64,000 nt of DNA from Cryobacterium arcticum (GTDB lineage Bacteria > Actinomycetota > Actinomycetes > Actinomycetales > Microbacteriaceae): the NCBI RefSeq assembly GCF_003185895.1, contig NZ_QHLY01000007.1, forward strand, positions 356,648 to 420,647. Reading direction: 5' to 3'. How positions within the stretch are numbered: the stretch's first letter is position 1; each line of letters starts with the position of its first letter. Below the pieces are notes generated by a model. That model was not told the DNA's origin. It was given only the letters and a program-made list of their open reading frames with translations, and made no database searches. A program made the position numbers and the translations under genes. Positions 16,427-25,960 of the stretch are shown here, piece by piece.

Positions 16427-16648
16427 ATGCGATTGAGTGAGTTCCGCCAAGCCCTGAAAGACGAGTTCGGCGAGAGCTACGGCCGAGTGCTGACCAGGGA
16501 CCTCGTCCTCGGCCCACTCGGCCGCACAGCCGATCAGGCCCTCGCGGTCGGAGTCCCCGCCCGCGATGTCTGGATGGCTCTCTGCGCCGAAACGGATGTG
16601 CCACCCCAGCGCCGCCACGGTGCCGGCCTGCCGCCGGCCCGCAACTGA
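16427..16648 (+). CDS. DUF3046 protein
   Basis: 73 aa. MRLSEFRQALKDEFGESYGRVLTRDLVLGPLGRTA (quoted in part) and VPARDVWMALCAETDVPPQRRHG are the conserved core of DUF3046, a small cytoplasmic family found next to recA across actinobacteria. Function unknown. It ends 36 nt before a terminator-like hairpin, separating it from recA. Confidence 0.88.
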   Translation: MRLSEFRQALKDEFGESYGRVLTRDLVLGPLGRTADQALAVGVPARDVWMALCAETDVPPQRRHGAGLPPARN

Positions 16649-16684
16649 CCGGTCATTCGAGCCGGTCGCACATCATGACATCAG

Positions 16685-16713
16685 AACGGCCCGGCCTTGC
16701 AGCCGGGCCGTTT
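16685..16713 (+). terminator. Hairpin terminator after the DUF3046 gene
   Basis: AACGGCCCGGC and GCCGGGCCGTTT form an 11-bp stem with a short loop ending in T residues. It lies within the 375-bp gap 16649-17023, which otherwise carries the recA promoter region, an SOS box and an inverted repeat GACTGT-GT-ACAGTC at 16856-16869. Confidence 0.8.
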
Positions 16714-16802
16714 GTCGTATCCGACGGCCCCGTTTCGGGGGAACCGGCACCGCGCGGCTCGAACAGAGGCCGCCGAGAATATTCCGACACACCGCGTTCG
16801 CG

Positions 16803-16818
16803 TCGAATGCGTGTTCGG
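16803..16818. promoter_or_regulatory. LexA-binding SOS box upstream of recA
   Basis: TCGAATGCGTGTTCGG matches the Gram-positive LexA consensus TCGAAC-N4-GTTCGA at 10 of 12 defined positions. It lies 205 bp before the recA start, and TAGGCT follows 7 nt downstream as a possible -10. Confidence 0.72.
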
Positions 16819-17023
16819 TTCTTGGTAGGCTCCTCCACAGTAGAAGTCGAAGACGGACTGTGTACAGTCGCGTCACCGCCCGGCCAGTGTCGGAGGTGCC
16901 GCGTACAGTCGGGCTCGTCAACGACACAGCGCACCTGCCTTGTCGAGGGCGGTGGCCGGGGATGTTCCGGGCATCGAAACGACAGCCTATAGGCGCCACG
17001 CGCACGACCCAAAGGAGCACACC

Positions 17024-18166
17024 ATGGCATCAGCAGCAGACCGCGAGAAGGCACTCGACACCGCACTCGCCCAGATTGACCGCCAGTTCGGCAAGGGCTC
17101 GGTCATGCGCCTCGGCAGCGACGAGCGCGCACCCGTCGAGACCATCTCCACCGGGTCGATCGCTTTGGACGTCGCGCTCGGCATAGGCGGACTGCCCCGT
17201 GGCCGCATCGTAGAGATCTACGGACCGGAATCCTCGGGTAAGACCACCCTCACCCTGCACGCGATTGCGAACGCGCAGAAAAACGGCGGCATCGCCGCGT
17301 TCATCGACGCGGAGCACGCCCTCGACCCCGAGTACGCCAAGAAGCTCGGCGTCGACATCGATGCCCTCCTCGTCTCCCAGCCCGACACCGGTGAGCAGGC
17401 GCTGGAAATCGCCGACATGCTCGTGCGAAGCGGCTCGATCGACCTCATCGTGATCGACTCCGTGGCCGCCCTGGTGCCGCGCGCTGAAATCGAAGGTGAG
17501 ATGGGTGACTCCCACGTGGGCCTGCAGGCCCGCCTGATGTCGCAGGCACTGCGCAAGCTCACCGGTGGCCTCAGCCAGACCAACACCACCATGATCTTCA
17601 TCAACCAGCTGCGCGAGAAGATCGGCGTGATGTTCGGCAGCCCGGAGACCACCGCCGGCGGTAAGGCGCTCAAGTTCTACGCCTCCGTTCGCCTGGACAT
17701 CCGCCGCATCGAGACCCTCAAGGACGGCACCGAGGCCGTCGGTAACCGCACCAGGGTCAAGGTCGTCAAGAACAAGATGGCTCCGCCGTTCAAGCAGGCC
17801 GAGTTCGACATCATCTACGGCGTGGGCATCTCCCGCGAGGGCAGCCTGATCGACTTCGGTGTCGACCAGGGCATCGTCAAGAAGTCCGGCGCCTGGTACA
17901 CCTACGACGGTGACCAGCTCGGCCAGGGCAAGGAGAACTCCCGCAACTTCCTGCTGCGCAACCCCGACATGGCCAACGAGATCGAGACCAAGATCCTCAA
18001 CAAGCTCGGCGTTGGTGCAGAGGGCAAGGCCGCCAAGAAGGCGACAGACGATGCCGCTACGGCCGCCGCAGCCGCCGAGGCCGCGGCATCCGGCCTGGCC
18101 ACCGGAACCGACGGTGCCAAGGTCGCGTCCATCGCGCCCAAGGCCGGCGCACGCAAGGGCGCCTAA
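17024..18166 (+). CDS. recA: Recombinase RecA
   Basis: 380 aa from ATG 17024, preceded by AAAGGAG. RecA forms filaments on single-stranded DNA, catalyses strand exchange and stimulates LexA self-cleavage. Walker [10 protein letters not shown] is at about residues 68-76, [22 protein letters not shown] covers Walker B and loop L1, and [21 protein letters not shown] contains loop L2. The C-terminal tail is alanine-rich and ends in basic residues. No intein is present. recX follows after 5 nt. Confidence 0.98.
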   Translation: MASAADREKALDTALAQIDRQFGKGSVMRLGSDERAPVETISTGSIALDVALGIGGLPRGRIVEIYGPESSGKTTLTLHAIANAQKNGGIAAFIDAEHALDPEYAKKLGVDIDALLVSQPDTGEQALEIADMLVRSGSIDLIVIDSVAALVPRAEIEGEMGDSHVGLQARLMSQALRKLTGGLSQTNTTMIFINQLREKIGVMFGSPETTAGGKALKFYASVRLDIRRIETLKDGTEAVGNRTRVKVVKNKMAPPFKQAEFDIIYGVGISREGSLIDFGVDQGIVKKSGAWYTYDGDQLGQGKENSRNFLLRNPDMANEIETKILNKLGVGAEGKAAKKATDDAATAAAAAEAAASGLATGTDGAKVASIAPKAGARKGA

Positions 18167-18171
18167 CTCCC

Positions 18172-18786
18172 ATGGTTCACTTCGAAGCCTCGCCAGAGCG
18201 TTCCGCCCGTCGGGCGGAGCTGGCCCCGGTGACTTACCTGCCGGGCGCCAGCCCTGCCGATCAGGCGGATGCTGCGGCCGATGAGACCGCGGACGAGCGC
18301 GACCACGCCGAGAAGCTGCTGCTGCAGCGTTTGCGTGGCCGCTCGCTCTCCCTGGTCGAGGCCGAGAAGCTGCTCCGTTCCACCGACATCGACGAGGAGG
18401 CGGTGCACGAGATCCTCGAACGGTTCACCGTGCTGCACTACCTCGACGAAGAGAAACTCGCCGACCAGATCATGCACAGCCACCACGAGCGCAAAGGGCT
18501 GGGGCGCAGTGGCGTCGCCGCCGAAATGCGCCAGCGCGGTCTGGGCGCCGAGCTGATCGCCGAGAAGCTCGAGGAGATGCCCGACGACGAGGCGGAGCGC
18601 GCCACCGAACTCGCGCTCAAGCGGGTTGGTCAGCTCGACCGGTTCGACGACGCCACCATCGATCGCCGGCTCACCGGCTTCCTGATGCGCAAGGGGTACG
18701 CCTCCTCGGTCGTGCGCGACGCCGTCAAGGCCGCCCTGGCGTCCCGTCGAGGCTCCGGTCGCACCTCCACGGTGCGCTTCCGCTGA
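18172..18786 (+). CDS. recX: RecA regulator RecX
   Basis: 204 aa. RecX binds and modulates RecA filaments. Three tandem helical modules are visible: LLLQRLRGRSLSLVEAEKLL, LDEEKLADQIMHSHHERKGLGRSGVAAEMRQRGL, and RRLTGFLMRKGYASSVVRDAVKAAL (each quoted partly). The N-terminal 45 residues are poorly conserved. Position 5 nt after recA and the same strand indicate cotranscription under the SOS box. Confidence 0.92.
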   Translation: MVHFEASPERSARRAELAPVTYLPGASPADQADAAADETADERDHAEKLLLQRLRGRSLSLVEAEKLLRSTDIDEEAVHEILERFTVLHYLDEEKLADQIMHSHHERKGLGRSGVAAEMRQRGLGAELIAEKLEEMPDDEAERATELALKRVGQLDRFDDATIDRRLTGFLMRKGYASSVVRDAVKAALASRRGSGRTSTVRFR

Positions 18787-18823
18787 TCTGAGCGGCCCGG
18801 CGCAAGCGTAAGCTGAGGGAACT

Positions 18824-20491
18824 ATGAGCAGCGTCACCGCACCGTCCCTGGCCACCCCGTCGTCCCTCGCCCCGTCGCCGCACACGACGACGGTCATCGC
18901 ACCGTCCTCTGCGGCGCGGGACGACGCCGGCCGGGCACGCACCTACGAGGTACGCACCTTCGGCTGCCAGATGAACGTGCACGACTCCGAACGACTCAGC
19001 GGGTCGCTCGAGGCCGCCGGGTACGTGTCCGCCGACGGCGCCGAGGCCGACATCGTCGTGATCAACACCTGCGCGGTGCGGGAGAACGCCGACAACAAGC
19101 TCTACGGCAACCTCGGCTATCTCGCCTCGGTCAAGCGCAAGCATGCCGGCATGCAGATCGCCGTCGGCGGCTGCCTGGCCCAGAAGGACAAGGCCACCAT
19201 CCTGGCCAAGGCACCCTGGGTCGACGTGGTGTTCGGCACGCACAACATGGGGTCACTGCCCAGCCTCCTCGAACGCGCCCGCCACAACGGCGAGGCCCAG
19301 CTGGAGATCCTCGAGTCGCTCGAGACGTTCCCGTCTACCCTGCCCACCAAGCGCGACTCCAGCTACAGCGGCTGGGTGTCGATCTCGGTCGGCTGCAACA
19401 ACACCTGCACCTTCTGCATCGTGCCCGCCCTCCGCGGCAAGGAGAAGGACCGCCGCCCGGGCGAGATCCTGGCCGAGATCCAGGCCCTCGTCGACGACGG
19501 CGCCATCGAGGTCACCCTGCTGGGTCAGAACGTGAACTCTTACGGCGTCGAGTTCGGCGACAGGCTCGCCTTCGGCAAGCTGCTGCGCGCGGCCGGCCAG
19601 ATCAAGGGGCTGGAGCGCATCCGCTTCACCAGCCCGCACCCCGCCGCGTTCACCGACGACGTCATCGACGCCATGGCCGACACCCCTGCCGTGATGCCGC
19701 AGCTGCACATGCCGCTACAGTCCGGCTCCGACAAGGTGCTCAAGGCTATGCGCCGCTCGTACCGCTCCACCAAGTTCCTCGGCATCCTGGAGCGCGTGCG
19801 CGCGCAGATGCCGGACGCCGCGATCAGCACCGACATCATCGTGGGCTTCCCCGGCGAGACCGAGGAGGACTTCCTCGAGACCATGCGCGTGGTCGAAGAA
19901 TCGCGGTTCGCCACCGCATTCACCTTCCAGTACTCCATCCGGCCCGGCACGCCCGCCGCCACCATGGCCGACCAGGTGCCGAAGGCCGTCGTGCAGGACC
20001 GCTACGAACGCTTGATCGCTCTGCAGGAACGCATCTCCTGGGAAGAGAACCGCAAGGTCATCGGCCGGGAGGTCGAACTCCTCGTCGCCAACGGTGAAGG
20101 CCGCAAAGACGGGGCAACCCACCGGCTCAGCGGCCGCGCCCCCGACAGCCGCCTGGTGCACTTCGACGTGCCGGCCGGCTCCGACCTGCCCCGCCCGGGC
20201 GACATGGTCACCGTCACCGTCACCCAGGCCGCCCCGTTCCACCTCATCGCCGACTCCCTCGACGGCGCACCGCTGCGCATCCGCCGCACCATCGCCGGCG
20301 ACGCCTGGGACCGGCAGGAGGCCGAATCCTGCGGCGTGCCCACCCCGGCCGGCTCCACCGGAGGCGCTGTCTCCCTCGGCCTGCCGACCCTGCGCGTGGG
20401 CGGCCCGGCCGGACTGAACCTCAGCAACCTGAACCAGCACGGCGGCGCCACCACCATTCCGATCTACCCCGTCGACGACCAGGAACGCTAA
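18824..20491 (+). CDS. miaB: tRNA-2-methylthio-N6-dimethylallyladenosine synthase
   Basis: 555 aa, longer than typical MiaB because of an N-terminal Ser/Thr/Ala-rich extension (about 40 residues) and a C-terminal tail after TRAM. MiaB adds a methylthio group to i6A37 of tRNAs. The UPF0004 domain has C48 (TFGCQMN) plus cysteines in NTCAVREN and GGCLAQK. The radical-SAM cluster CNNTCTFC is at about 190-197. The TRAM domain lies near residues 400-470. TAAGCT is 9 nt and GAGGGA about 4 nt before the ATG. miaA, which makes its substrate, follows after 5 nt. Confidence 0.95.
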   Translation: MSSVTAPSLATPSSLAPSPHTTTVIAPSSAARDDAGRARTYEVRTFGCQMNVHDSERLSGSLEAAGYVSADGAEADIVVINTCAVRENADNKLYGNLGYLASVKRKHAGMQIAVGGCLAQKDKATILAKAPWVDVVFGTHNMGSLPSLLERARHNGEAQLEILESLETFPSTLPTKRDSSYSGWVSISVGCNNTCTFCIVPALRGKEKDRRPGEILAEIQALVDDGAIEVTLLGQNVNSYGVEFGDRLAFGKLLRAAGQIKGLERIRFTSPHPAAFTDDVIDAMADTPAVMPQLHMPLQSGSDKVLKAMRRSYRSTKFLGILERVRAQMPDAAISTDIIVGFPGETEEDFLETMRVVEESRFATAFTFQYSIRPGTPAATMADQVPKAVVQDRYERLIALQERISWEENRKVIGREVELLVANGEGRKDGATHRLSGRAPDSRLVHFDVPAGSDLPRPGDMVTVTVTQAAPFHLIADSLDGAPLRIRRTIAGDAWDRQEAESCGVPTPAGSTGGAVSLGLPTLRVGGPAGLNLSNLNQHGGATTIPIYPVDDQER

Positions 20492-20496
20492 CCCCG

Positions 20497-21411
20497 GTGC
20501 TCATTGTCATCGTCGGACCGACCGGTACCGGCAAGTCCGACCTGTCGCTCGACCTCGCCGGCCGGCTGATCGCGTCGGGCCGCCCCGCCGAGATCGTGAA
20601 CGCCGACGCGATGCAGCTCTACCGCGGCATGGACATCGGCACCGCGAAGCTGGCCGTCGATGAGCGTCGCGGCGTGCCGCATCACCTGCTCGACGTGCTC
20701 GAGGTCTCCGACGAGGCCACGGTTGCGCGCTACCAGGCCGAGGCGCGTGCGGCCATCACCGGAATCCTCGACCGCGGCGCCGTGCCGATCCTCGTCGGCG
20801 GCTCCGGCCTGTACGTCTCCTCCGTCGTCTACGATTTCCAGTTCCCCGGCACCGACCCGGTCGTGCGCGCGCGGCTGGAGGCTGAGCTCACCGAGCAGGG
20901 CCCCGGCCTGATCTACGAACGGCTGAAGGCCGTCGACCCTGACGCGGCGGCCCGCATCGGCGCCAGCAACGGACGCAGGCTCGTGCGTGCCCTCGAGGTG
21001 GTCGAGCTCACCGGCGCCCCACATGCTGCGGTGCTGCCCGGCGAGCAGGTCTACTGGATGCCCGCCGTCACTCTCGGCCTGCGCCTGCCCCGCGAGGAGC
21101 TCACTCCCCGCCTCGACGCCCGGGTCGACCGGATGTGGGCGGCAGGCCTTGTCGACGAGGTACGCGAACTCATCCCCGCCGGCCTCGAAACCGGGGTCAC
21201 GGCCAGCCGGGCGATCGGCTACGCCCAGGCACTGGGGCAGCTGCACGGCACCCTCAGCCAGGCTGAGGCCGTCGAGGCCACCCAGCAACTCACCCGGCGC
21301 TATGCCCGGCGGCAGGTCAGCTGGTTCAAGCGCGACCCGCACACACACTGGATCGACGCCGACGCCACTGACCGGGTCGACCAGGCCGCCGTGCACCTGA
21401 CCGGCGTCTGA
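20497..21411 (+). CDS. miaA: tRNA dimethylallyltransferase
   Basis: 304 aa with a GTG start. It transfers a dimethylallyl group to A37 of tRNAs, the step before MiaB. Walker-A-like [11 protein letters not shown] is at residues 7-17, [17 protein letters not shown] is the tRNA/DMAPP region, and [10 protein letters not shown] and [17 protein letters not shown] (C-terminal) are family signatures. The length is normal. It is located between miaB and dapF in one co-directional run. Confidence 0.96.
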   Translation: MLIVIVGPTGTGKSDLSLDLAGRLIASGRPAEIVNADAMQLYRGMDIGTAKLAVDERRGVPHHLLDVLEVSDEATVARYQAEARAAITGILDRGAVPILVGGSGLYVSSVVYDFQFPGTDPVVRARLEAELTEQGPGLIYERLKAVDPDAAARIGASNGRRLVRALEVVELTGAPHAAVLPGEQVYWMPAVTLGLRLPREELTPRLDARVDRMWAAGLVDEVRELIPAGLETGVTASRAIGYAQALGQLHGTLSQAEAVEATQQLTRRYARRQVSWFKRDPHTHWIDADATDRVDQAAVHLTGV

Positions 21412-21440
21412 CCGCCGACCGGCCGACCCAGTCGAGTCCC

Positions 21441-21446
21441 TAAACT
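21441..21446 (+). promoter_or_regulatory. -10 element TAAACT for dapF
   Basis: It lies 6 nt before the dapF ATG, giving dapF its own likely leaderless promoter inside the miaB-miaA-dapF run. Confidence 0.5.
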
Positions 21447-21452
21447 AGGCAG

Positions 21453-22334
21453 ATGAGTATCGACCTCCACTTCACCAAGGGCCACGGCACCGGAAACGAC
21501 TTCGTGTTGATCGCGGACCCCGACGGTGAGATCGATCTCAGCCCCGAACAGATCCAGGGCATCTGCGACCGCAGGTTCGGCGTGGGCGCGGATGGCATCA
21601 TCCGTGCGGTGCGCTCCAGCAAGCTGGCCGCCGGCGCCGCGGCGCTGGCCGAGGACGACCAGGCCGAATGGTTCATGGACTACTGGAACGCCGACGGCAC
21701 GGTCTCGGAGATGTGCGGCAACGGCATCCGCGTGTTCACGAGATTCCTGCTCGAGCAGGGACTCGTCGAGCTCGGCCCGGGTGAGACCCTCCCGGTGGGC
21801 ACCCGCAGTGGCGTGCGCGACCTGCAACGTAACAACACCGGCTACCAGGTCGACCTCGGTCGCTGGCGGCTGGAACCGGGGGAGACCCTCGTGCGCGCCA
21901 AGAACCTCGCTGTGGCCCGGCCCGGCCTCGGCATCAACGTGGGCAATCCGCACGTTGTCGTCGCCCTCGCCGACGCCGACGAGCTCGAGAGCGCCGACCT
22001 CACCTTCATTCCCCAGCTCGACCCGCCAGCTGCCGAGGGAGCCAACGTGGAGTTCGTGCTGCCGCACGACCCGCTGGTCGTCGACGGCGTCGGCCGCATC
22101 CGCATGCGCGTGCACGAACGCGGCAGCGGAGAGACCCTCTCCTGCGGCACCGGCGCCGTCGCGGCCGCCCTGGCTACCCGGCACTGGGCCGGCAAGGGCG
22201 CCCCGAACCAGTGGCGCGTTGAGGTGCCCGGCGGCGTGCTCGGCGTGCGCATGTTCCCCACCGAAGACGGCGAGCACGTCTCGCTCTCCGGCCCCGCCGA
22301 CCTGGTCTTCGACGGCACCCTCCACCTGGCCTAG
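21453..22334 (+). CDS. dapF: Diaminopimelate epimerase
   Basis: 293 aa. It converts LL- to meso-diaminopimelate for lysine and peptidoglycan by a two-cysteine, cofactor-free racemisation. Both catalytic cysteines are present: C88 in MCGNGIRVF and C231 in [23 protein letters not shown] at the N-terminus is typical. The gene ends at a large inverted repeat that separates it from the convergent rsmC-like gene. Confidence 0.97.
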   Translation: MSIDLHFTKGHGTGNDFVLIADPDGEIDLSPEQIQGICDRRFGVGADGIIRAVRSSKLAAGAAALAEDDQAEWFMDYWNADGTVSEMCGNGIRVFTRFLLEQGLVELGPGETLPVGTRSGVRDLQRNNTGYQVDLGRWRLEPGETLVRAKNLAVARPGLGINVGNPHVVVALADADELESADLTFIPQLDPPAAEGANVEFVLPHDPLVVDGVGRIRMRVHERGSGETLSCGTGAVAAALATRHWAGKGAPNQWRVEVPGGVLGVRMFPTEDGEHVSLSGPADLVFDGTLHLA

Positions 22335-22341
22335 TCATCTC

Positions 22342-22404
22342 TCGCGAACCGTGAGTAAAGCCCCGAAAACCTCGGGTTTTCGGGGCTTAGGTCACGGCTC
22401 GCGA
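22342..22404. terminator. 63-bp bidirectional terminator hairpin between dapF and the rsmC-like gene
   Basis: The inner arms AAGCCCCGAAAAC / GTTTTCGGGGCTT are perfect (22358-22388). Outer arms TCGCGAACCGTGA / TCACGGCTCGCGA continue the stem with one mismatch. The structure fills nearly the whole 72-bp gap between two convergent stop codons. Confidence 0.88.
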
Positions 22405-22406
22405 AC

Positions 22407-23033
22407 CTAGGGGAGCTTGTGCGCCTGCAGGATGCGGAAACCCTTGTCGGTGGCATAGCGGGAGACCTCGAGGGCGCCGGGCTCGCCGGCGCCGGGGAAT
22501 TCCTCGGCGAGCCAGCGGTGCAGCGAGTCGGACCCGAGGTTCCGCTGCACGACGAGCCAGGCATCCGCGCCCGGTTTGAGGCGCGGCAGCCACTGCTCGA
22601 GCATCGAGTGCAGTTCGGCCTTGCCCACCCGGATCGGCGGGTTCGACCAGATACCGGCGAAGACTACGTCGTCGGGAACATCCGTCGGCAGCACGGCGTT
22701 GATGTTGGTGAGCCCTAAGCTGGCGGCGTTCAGGCGCACGAGGTCGAGGGCTCGTTCATTGACATCCACCGCCCAGACGGTGGCGGTCGGGTCGGCGAGG
22801 GCCAGGTGCAGGCTGATCGGGCCCCAGCCGCAACCGAGGTCGAGAACATCGCCGCCGCCGGAGGGCAACGGGGCTTCACGCATCAGCACCTTGGTGCCCG
22901 TGTCGATGTGTTCGGGGGAGAAGATCGCGTTCGCCGTCGTCACCTCGCGGATCGCACCGGCGATCTTGACGGTGATCTTCCGCAATTTCAGGTCGCTGCC
23001 CGGAGTCGACGAGAAATAGTGTTCGGAAGCCAT
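22407..23033 (-). CDS. RsmC-like class I SAM-dependent methyltransferase
   Basis: 208 aa. Motif I VLDLGCGWGPISLHLA (about 63-78) binds S-adenosylmethionine. SNPPIRVGK (about 129-137) is the N-P-P-[IY] motif of enzymes methylating exocyclic amines of bases. The overall layout (HYFSSTPGSDLKLR start, FSPEHIDTGTKVLM) matches small RsmC/RlmG-type proteins, which in E. coli methylate G1207 of 16S rRNA. It lacks the N-terminal non-catalytic domain of E. coli RsmC. The exact target is unproven. It is divergent from hflX across 41 bp. Confidence 0.85.
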   Translation of the reverse strand: MASEHYFSSTPGSDLKLRKITVKIAGAIREVTTANAIFSPEHIDTGTKVLMREAPLPSGGGDVLDLGCGWGPISLHLALADPTATVWAVDVNERALDLVRLNAASLGLTNINAVLPTDVPDDVVFAGIWSNPPIRVGKAELHSMLEQWLPRLKPGADAWLVVQRNLGSDSLHRWLAEEFPGAGEPGALEVSRYATDKGFRILQAHKLP

Positions 23034-23039
23034 ACAACG

Positions 23040-23045
23040 AACTTA
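23040..23045 (-). promoter_or_regulatory. -10 element TAAGTT for the rsmC-like gene
   Basis: It ends 6 nt before the ATG at 23033. It sits back-to-back with the hflX -10 element 17 bp away, so the two promoters share a very small control region. Confidence 0.5.
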
Positions 23046-23061
23046 TCGAAAGAAGAGGAAC

Positions 23062-23067
23062 TAGAGT
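23062..23067 (+). promoter_or_regulatory. -10 element TAGAGT for hflX
   Basis: It lies 7 nt before the ATG at 23075. An AGAAGAGGAA stretch is upstream of the -10, so it cannot serve as ribosome-binding site if transcription starts at the ATG. Confidence 0.45.
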
Positions 23068-23074
23068 TAAAGCA

Positions 23075-24616
23075 ATGACTGAATCAACCGCTCCACACGA
23101 CGATGACGATGTAGTTGCGCGCGTGCTGGCCAGCGCCGAGAGCCGTTCGTCCGGCTACTCCCTGTTCGCTAGCGGGTCCGCACAGGCCCTGCAGGCCCGC
23201 CCTGCCGACGGCGGATTCGACGGCGGCGACCACGACGGTGAACAGACCGAACGTGAAGACCGCAACGCCCTGCGCCGCGTCGGTGGACTCTCCACCGAAC
23301 TGCAGGACGTCACCGAGGTCGAATACCGCCAGCTGCGCCTCGAGAATGTGGTGCTGATCGGCGTCTACTCCGCCCGCAGCCTGCTCGACGCCGAGAACTC
23401 CATGCGCGAGCTCGCCGCCCTGGCCGAAACCGCCGGTGCCACCGTGCTCGACGGTCTGTTGCAGCGCCGCGCCACCCCCGACCCCAGCACCTACCTCGGT
23501 AAGGGCAAGGCCCTCGAGCTCGCCTCCATCGTGGCGGCGCTCGGCGCCGACACCGTGATCGCCGACTCCGAGCTCGCGCCCAGCCAGCGGCGTGCGCTCG
23601 AAGACGTGGTCAAGGTGAAGGTGATCGACCGCACCGCGGTGATCCTGGACATTTTCAGCCAGCACGCCAAGAGCCGGGAGGGCAAGGCCCAGGTCGAACT
23701 CGCCCAGCTCGCCTACCTGCTTCCCCGCCTGCGCGGTTGGGGCGACTCGATGTCCCGCCAGGCCGGTGGCCAGGTCGGTGGCGCCGGAGCCGGCATGGGC
23801 TCGCGTGGCCCCGGTGAGACGAAGATCGAACTCGACCGTCGCCGCATCCACACCCGCATGTCCCGCCTGCGCAAGCAGATGATCGAGATGAAGCCCGCCC
23901 GCGAAGCCAAGCGCGCCAACCGCAAGCGCAACGCAGTGCCCTCCGTGGCGATCGTCGGCTACACCAACGCCGGCAAGTCCAGCCTGCTCAACCGCATCAC
24001 CAAGGCCGGCGTGCTGGTGGAGAACTCGCTGTTCGCCACCCTCGATGCCACCGTGCGCAAGTCCAGCACAGCGGATGGCCGGCTGTACACCTTCACCGAC
24101 ACCGTCGGTTTTGTGCGCAACCTGCCCCACCAGCTGGTGGAAGCGTTCCGCTCCACGCTCGAAGAGGTCGCAGACTCCGACGTCATCATCCACGTCGTCG
24201 ACGCCTCGCACCCCGACCCGGCCAGCCAGCTGGCCACGGTACGCGAGGTCATCGGCGAGGTCGGAGCCAGCGACATCCCCGAGCTGGTCGTCTTCAACAA
24301 GAGCGACCTGGTCAGCGACGACGACCGCTTGGTGCTCCGTGGCCTGTCGCCCAAGGCGATCTTCGTCTCGGCGCGCACCGGCGAAGGCATCGAGGCTGTG
24401 CTCGAGGCTGTCGAGACGATGCTGCCGCGTCCGGAGATCCGTCTGGAACTGCTGATCCCCTACGACCGCGGCGACCTCATTCCCATCCTGCACGGCCAGG
24501 GCAAGGTACTCGCGCTCGACTACGCCGAGACCGGCACCCTGGTCACCGCGCTGGTCTCTCCCGGCATCGAGGCACAATTCACCCCGTTCGTGGTCACTCC
24601 GGCCATCGCCGGCTGA
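23075..24616 (+). CDS. hflX: GTPase HflX
   Basis: 513 aa, with an N-terminal extension of about 70 residues over shorter homologues. HflX is a ribosome-binding GTPase that splits stalled ribosomes, notably under heat or antibiotic stress. GGAGAGMGSRGPGETKIELDRR (quoted partly) is the HflX-specific linker. The G-domain has G1 GYTNAGKSS near 295-303, G3 DTVGF and G4 NKSD. The N-terminal HflX domain carries LQRRATPDPSTYLGKGK. A strong terminator follows. Confidence 0.95.
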   Translation: MTESTAPHDDDDVVARVLASAESRSSGYSLFASGSAQALQARPADGGFDGGDHDGEQTEREDRNALRRVGGLSTELQDVTEVEYRQLRLENVVLIGVYSARSLLDAENSMRELAALAETAGATVLDGLLQRRATPDPSTYLGKGKALELASIVAALGADTVIADSELAPSQRRALEDVVKVKVIDRTAVILDIFSQHAKSREGKAQVELAQLAYLLPRLRGWGDSMSRQAGGQVGGAGAGMGSRGPGETKIELDRRRIHTRMSRLRKQMIEMKPAREAKRANRKRNAVPSVAIVGYTNAGKSSLLNRITKAGVLVENSLFATLDATVRKSSTADGRLYTFTDTVGFVRNLPHQLVEAFRSTLEEVADSDVIIHVVDASHPDPASQLATVREVIGEVGASDIPELVVFNKSDLVSDDDRLVLRGLSPKAIFVSARTGEGIEAVLEAVETMLPRPEIRLELLIPYDRGDLIPILHGQGKVLALDYAETGTLVTALVSPGIEAQFTPFVVTPAIAG

Positions 24617-24630
24617 CCTTCGCCTGGCCT

Positions 24631-24673
24631 GAGGGCGGCACCCGCATCCGTTACCGGATCGGGTGCCGCCCTC
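24631..24673 (+). terminator. Hairpin terminator after hflX
   Basis: GAGGGCGGCACCCG and CGGGTGCCGCCCTC form a perfect 14-bp stem around a 15-nt loop, 15 bp after the hflX stop. Confidence 0.82.
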
Positions 24674-24839
24674 TGTCGTTAACCCGCTTATCTGCCCCCG
24701 AACGTAACATTCGGCCACGCGACTGTGCCGCGCGAATCGACGGCGTTAGAGTCGTCTCAATCGTTGCCGGAACGTTCACCCGCCCGGCATGGAGCGACAG
24801 CCGAGCCCGGCACCCGCCCGCGAGGAGCTGCCCGGAATT

Positions 24840-24902
24840 CCTGGCGGTCCGCGGCCGCCAGGCCCTATTTGTTGTACCTACATGCCGAATGAGGAACCAT
24901 GA
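24840..24902 (+). promoter_or_regulatory. metF leader: hairpin plus six-codon upstream ORF
   Basis: CCTGGCGG/CCGCCAGG (24840-24862) is a perfect 8-bp stem. A tiny ORF at 24882-24902 (ATG, five codons, TGA; MPNEEP) has its stop overlapping the metF ATG, and its GAGGAA doubles as a plausible metF Shine-Dalgarno sequence. The leader 24674-24839 has further weak dyads (CCGAA...TTCGG). I found no cobalamin or SAM riboswitch signature by eye. Confidence 0.4.
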
Positions 24903-25960
24903 CAGCGAGCTCAACGTCCACAGCTGCGGACCCCGCGTGTCGGCCGAACATCCCGTTCTCATTCGAGCTGTACCCGCCTAAGACGGATGCCGCCGCGACC
25001 GCGCTGCACTCCACCATCGACACCCTGGCCGCGGCCGGCCCCCGGTTCATCTCGGTCACCTACGGCGCCAGCGGCTCCTCCCGCACCTCGTCGCTGGATG
25101 TGCTGCGTTACATCCGCGGGGCCACCACGGTGGACCCGATGGCGCACCTCACCTGCGTCGGCTCCTCACACGCCGAAGCCAGCAGCCTGATCCGGGAGTT
25201 CCTCGACGCCGGCGTGCGCAGCTTCCTCGCCCTGCGCGGTGACCCGCCGGAAGGGCTGACCGAGAACGACACCTTCCTCGGCGACCTGCACAGCGCCGGC
25301 GAGCTCGTGCAGCTCATTCACCGGGTGCAGGCGGAACGCGTGCCGTACCAGGAAACCCCGATCCCCGGCCTGCCGCGTGCCCGCGCAGTGAAGACCGAAC
25401 GCGAACACGTGCGCATCGCCGTGGCCGCCTTCCCGAACGGGCACCCCCGCTCCCGCTCCACCGCGCAAGACATCGACACCCTGCTGGCCAAGCAGGCAGC
25501 GGGCGCGAACCTCGCCATCACCCAGCTGTTCTTCCACGCCGACCACTACCTGAGCTTCATCCAGCGGGCTCGAGAGGCCGGCGTCGAGTTCCCGATCCTG
25601 CCCGGCATCATGCCGGTGACCAGCCCCGCGCGGCTGCGACGCATCCTCGAACTCTCCGGCGAGGAACTGCCCGCCGAGCTGTCCATCCAGCTCGAGGTTG
25701 AGCCCACCGCCGAAGGCCAGCGGGAGATCGGCATCAGCCACGCCGCAGCACTGGCCGAGAAGCTCATTGCCGGCGGCGCTCCCGGCCTGCACCTCTACGC
25801 CTTCAACCAGCACGAAACAGTGCTCGCCGTCCTCGACCGGGCGGGGGCGCTCGCGCCCGGCCGAACCGGTCGACCTGCCCCATCTGCCGCCTCCGACCTA
25901 TGCCTCCACCAGCCCCTCTGCCAGCACCAATGCCGGTACTCACTCCACGAAGGACTACTG
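24899..25960 (+). CDS. metF: Methylenetetrahydrofolate reductase, in-frame with metE (fused by an apparent frameshift)
   Basis: About 354 codons before the metE ATG, with no stop codon between the two genes. MetF reduces 5,10-methylene-THF to 5-methyl-THF, the methyl donor for MetE. The TIM-barrel core is clear: SFELYPPKTD, FISVTYGASGSSR, HLTCVGSSHAEA, FLALRGDPPEG, AITQLFFHADHYLSF, and LPGIMPVTSPARL, ending at LHLYAFNQHETVLAVLDRAGAL. The remaining 35 residues (GRTGRPAPSAASDLCLHQPL...) look unnatural. Removing one base between 25841 and 25858 (a G5 run or a CCC) gives PAEPVDLPHLPPPTYAST... with high GC3, ending TGA at 25959-25961, overlapping the metE ATG. A frameshift is therefore more likely than an ancient fusion. 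Confidence 0.88.

Noticed and set aside
24674..24898. Cobalamin or SAM riboswitch before metF/metE
   Set aside because: No conserved B12-box or SAM aptamer core was recognised; I only report an uncharacterised leader.
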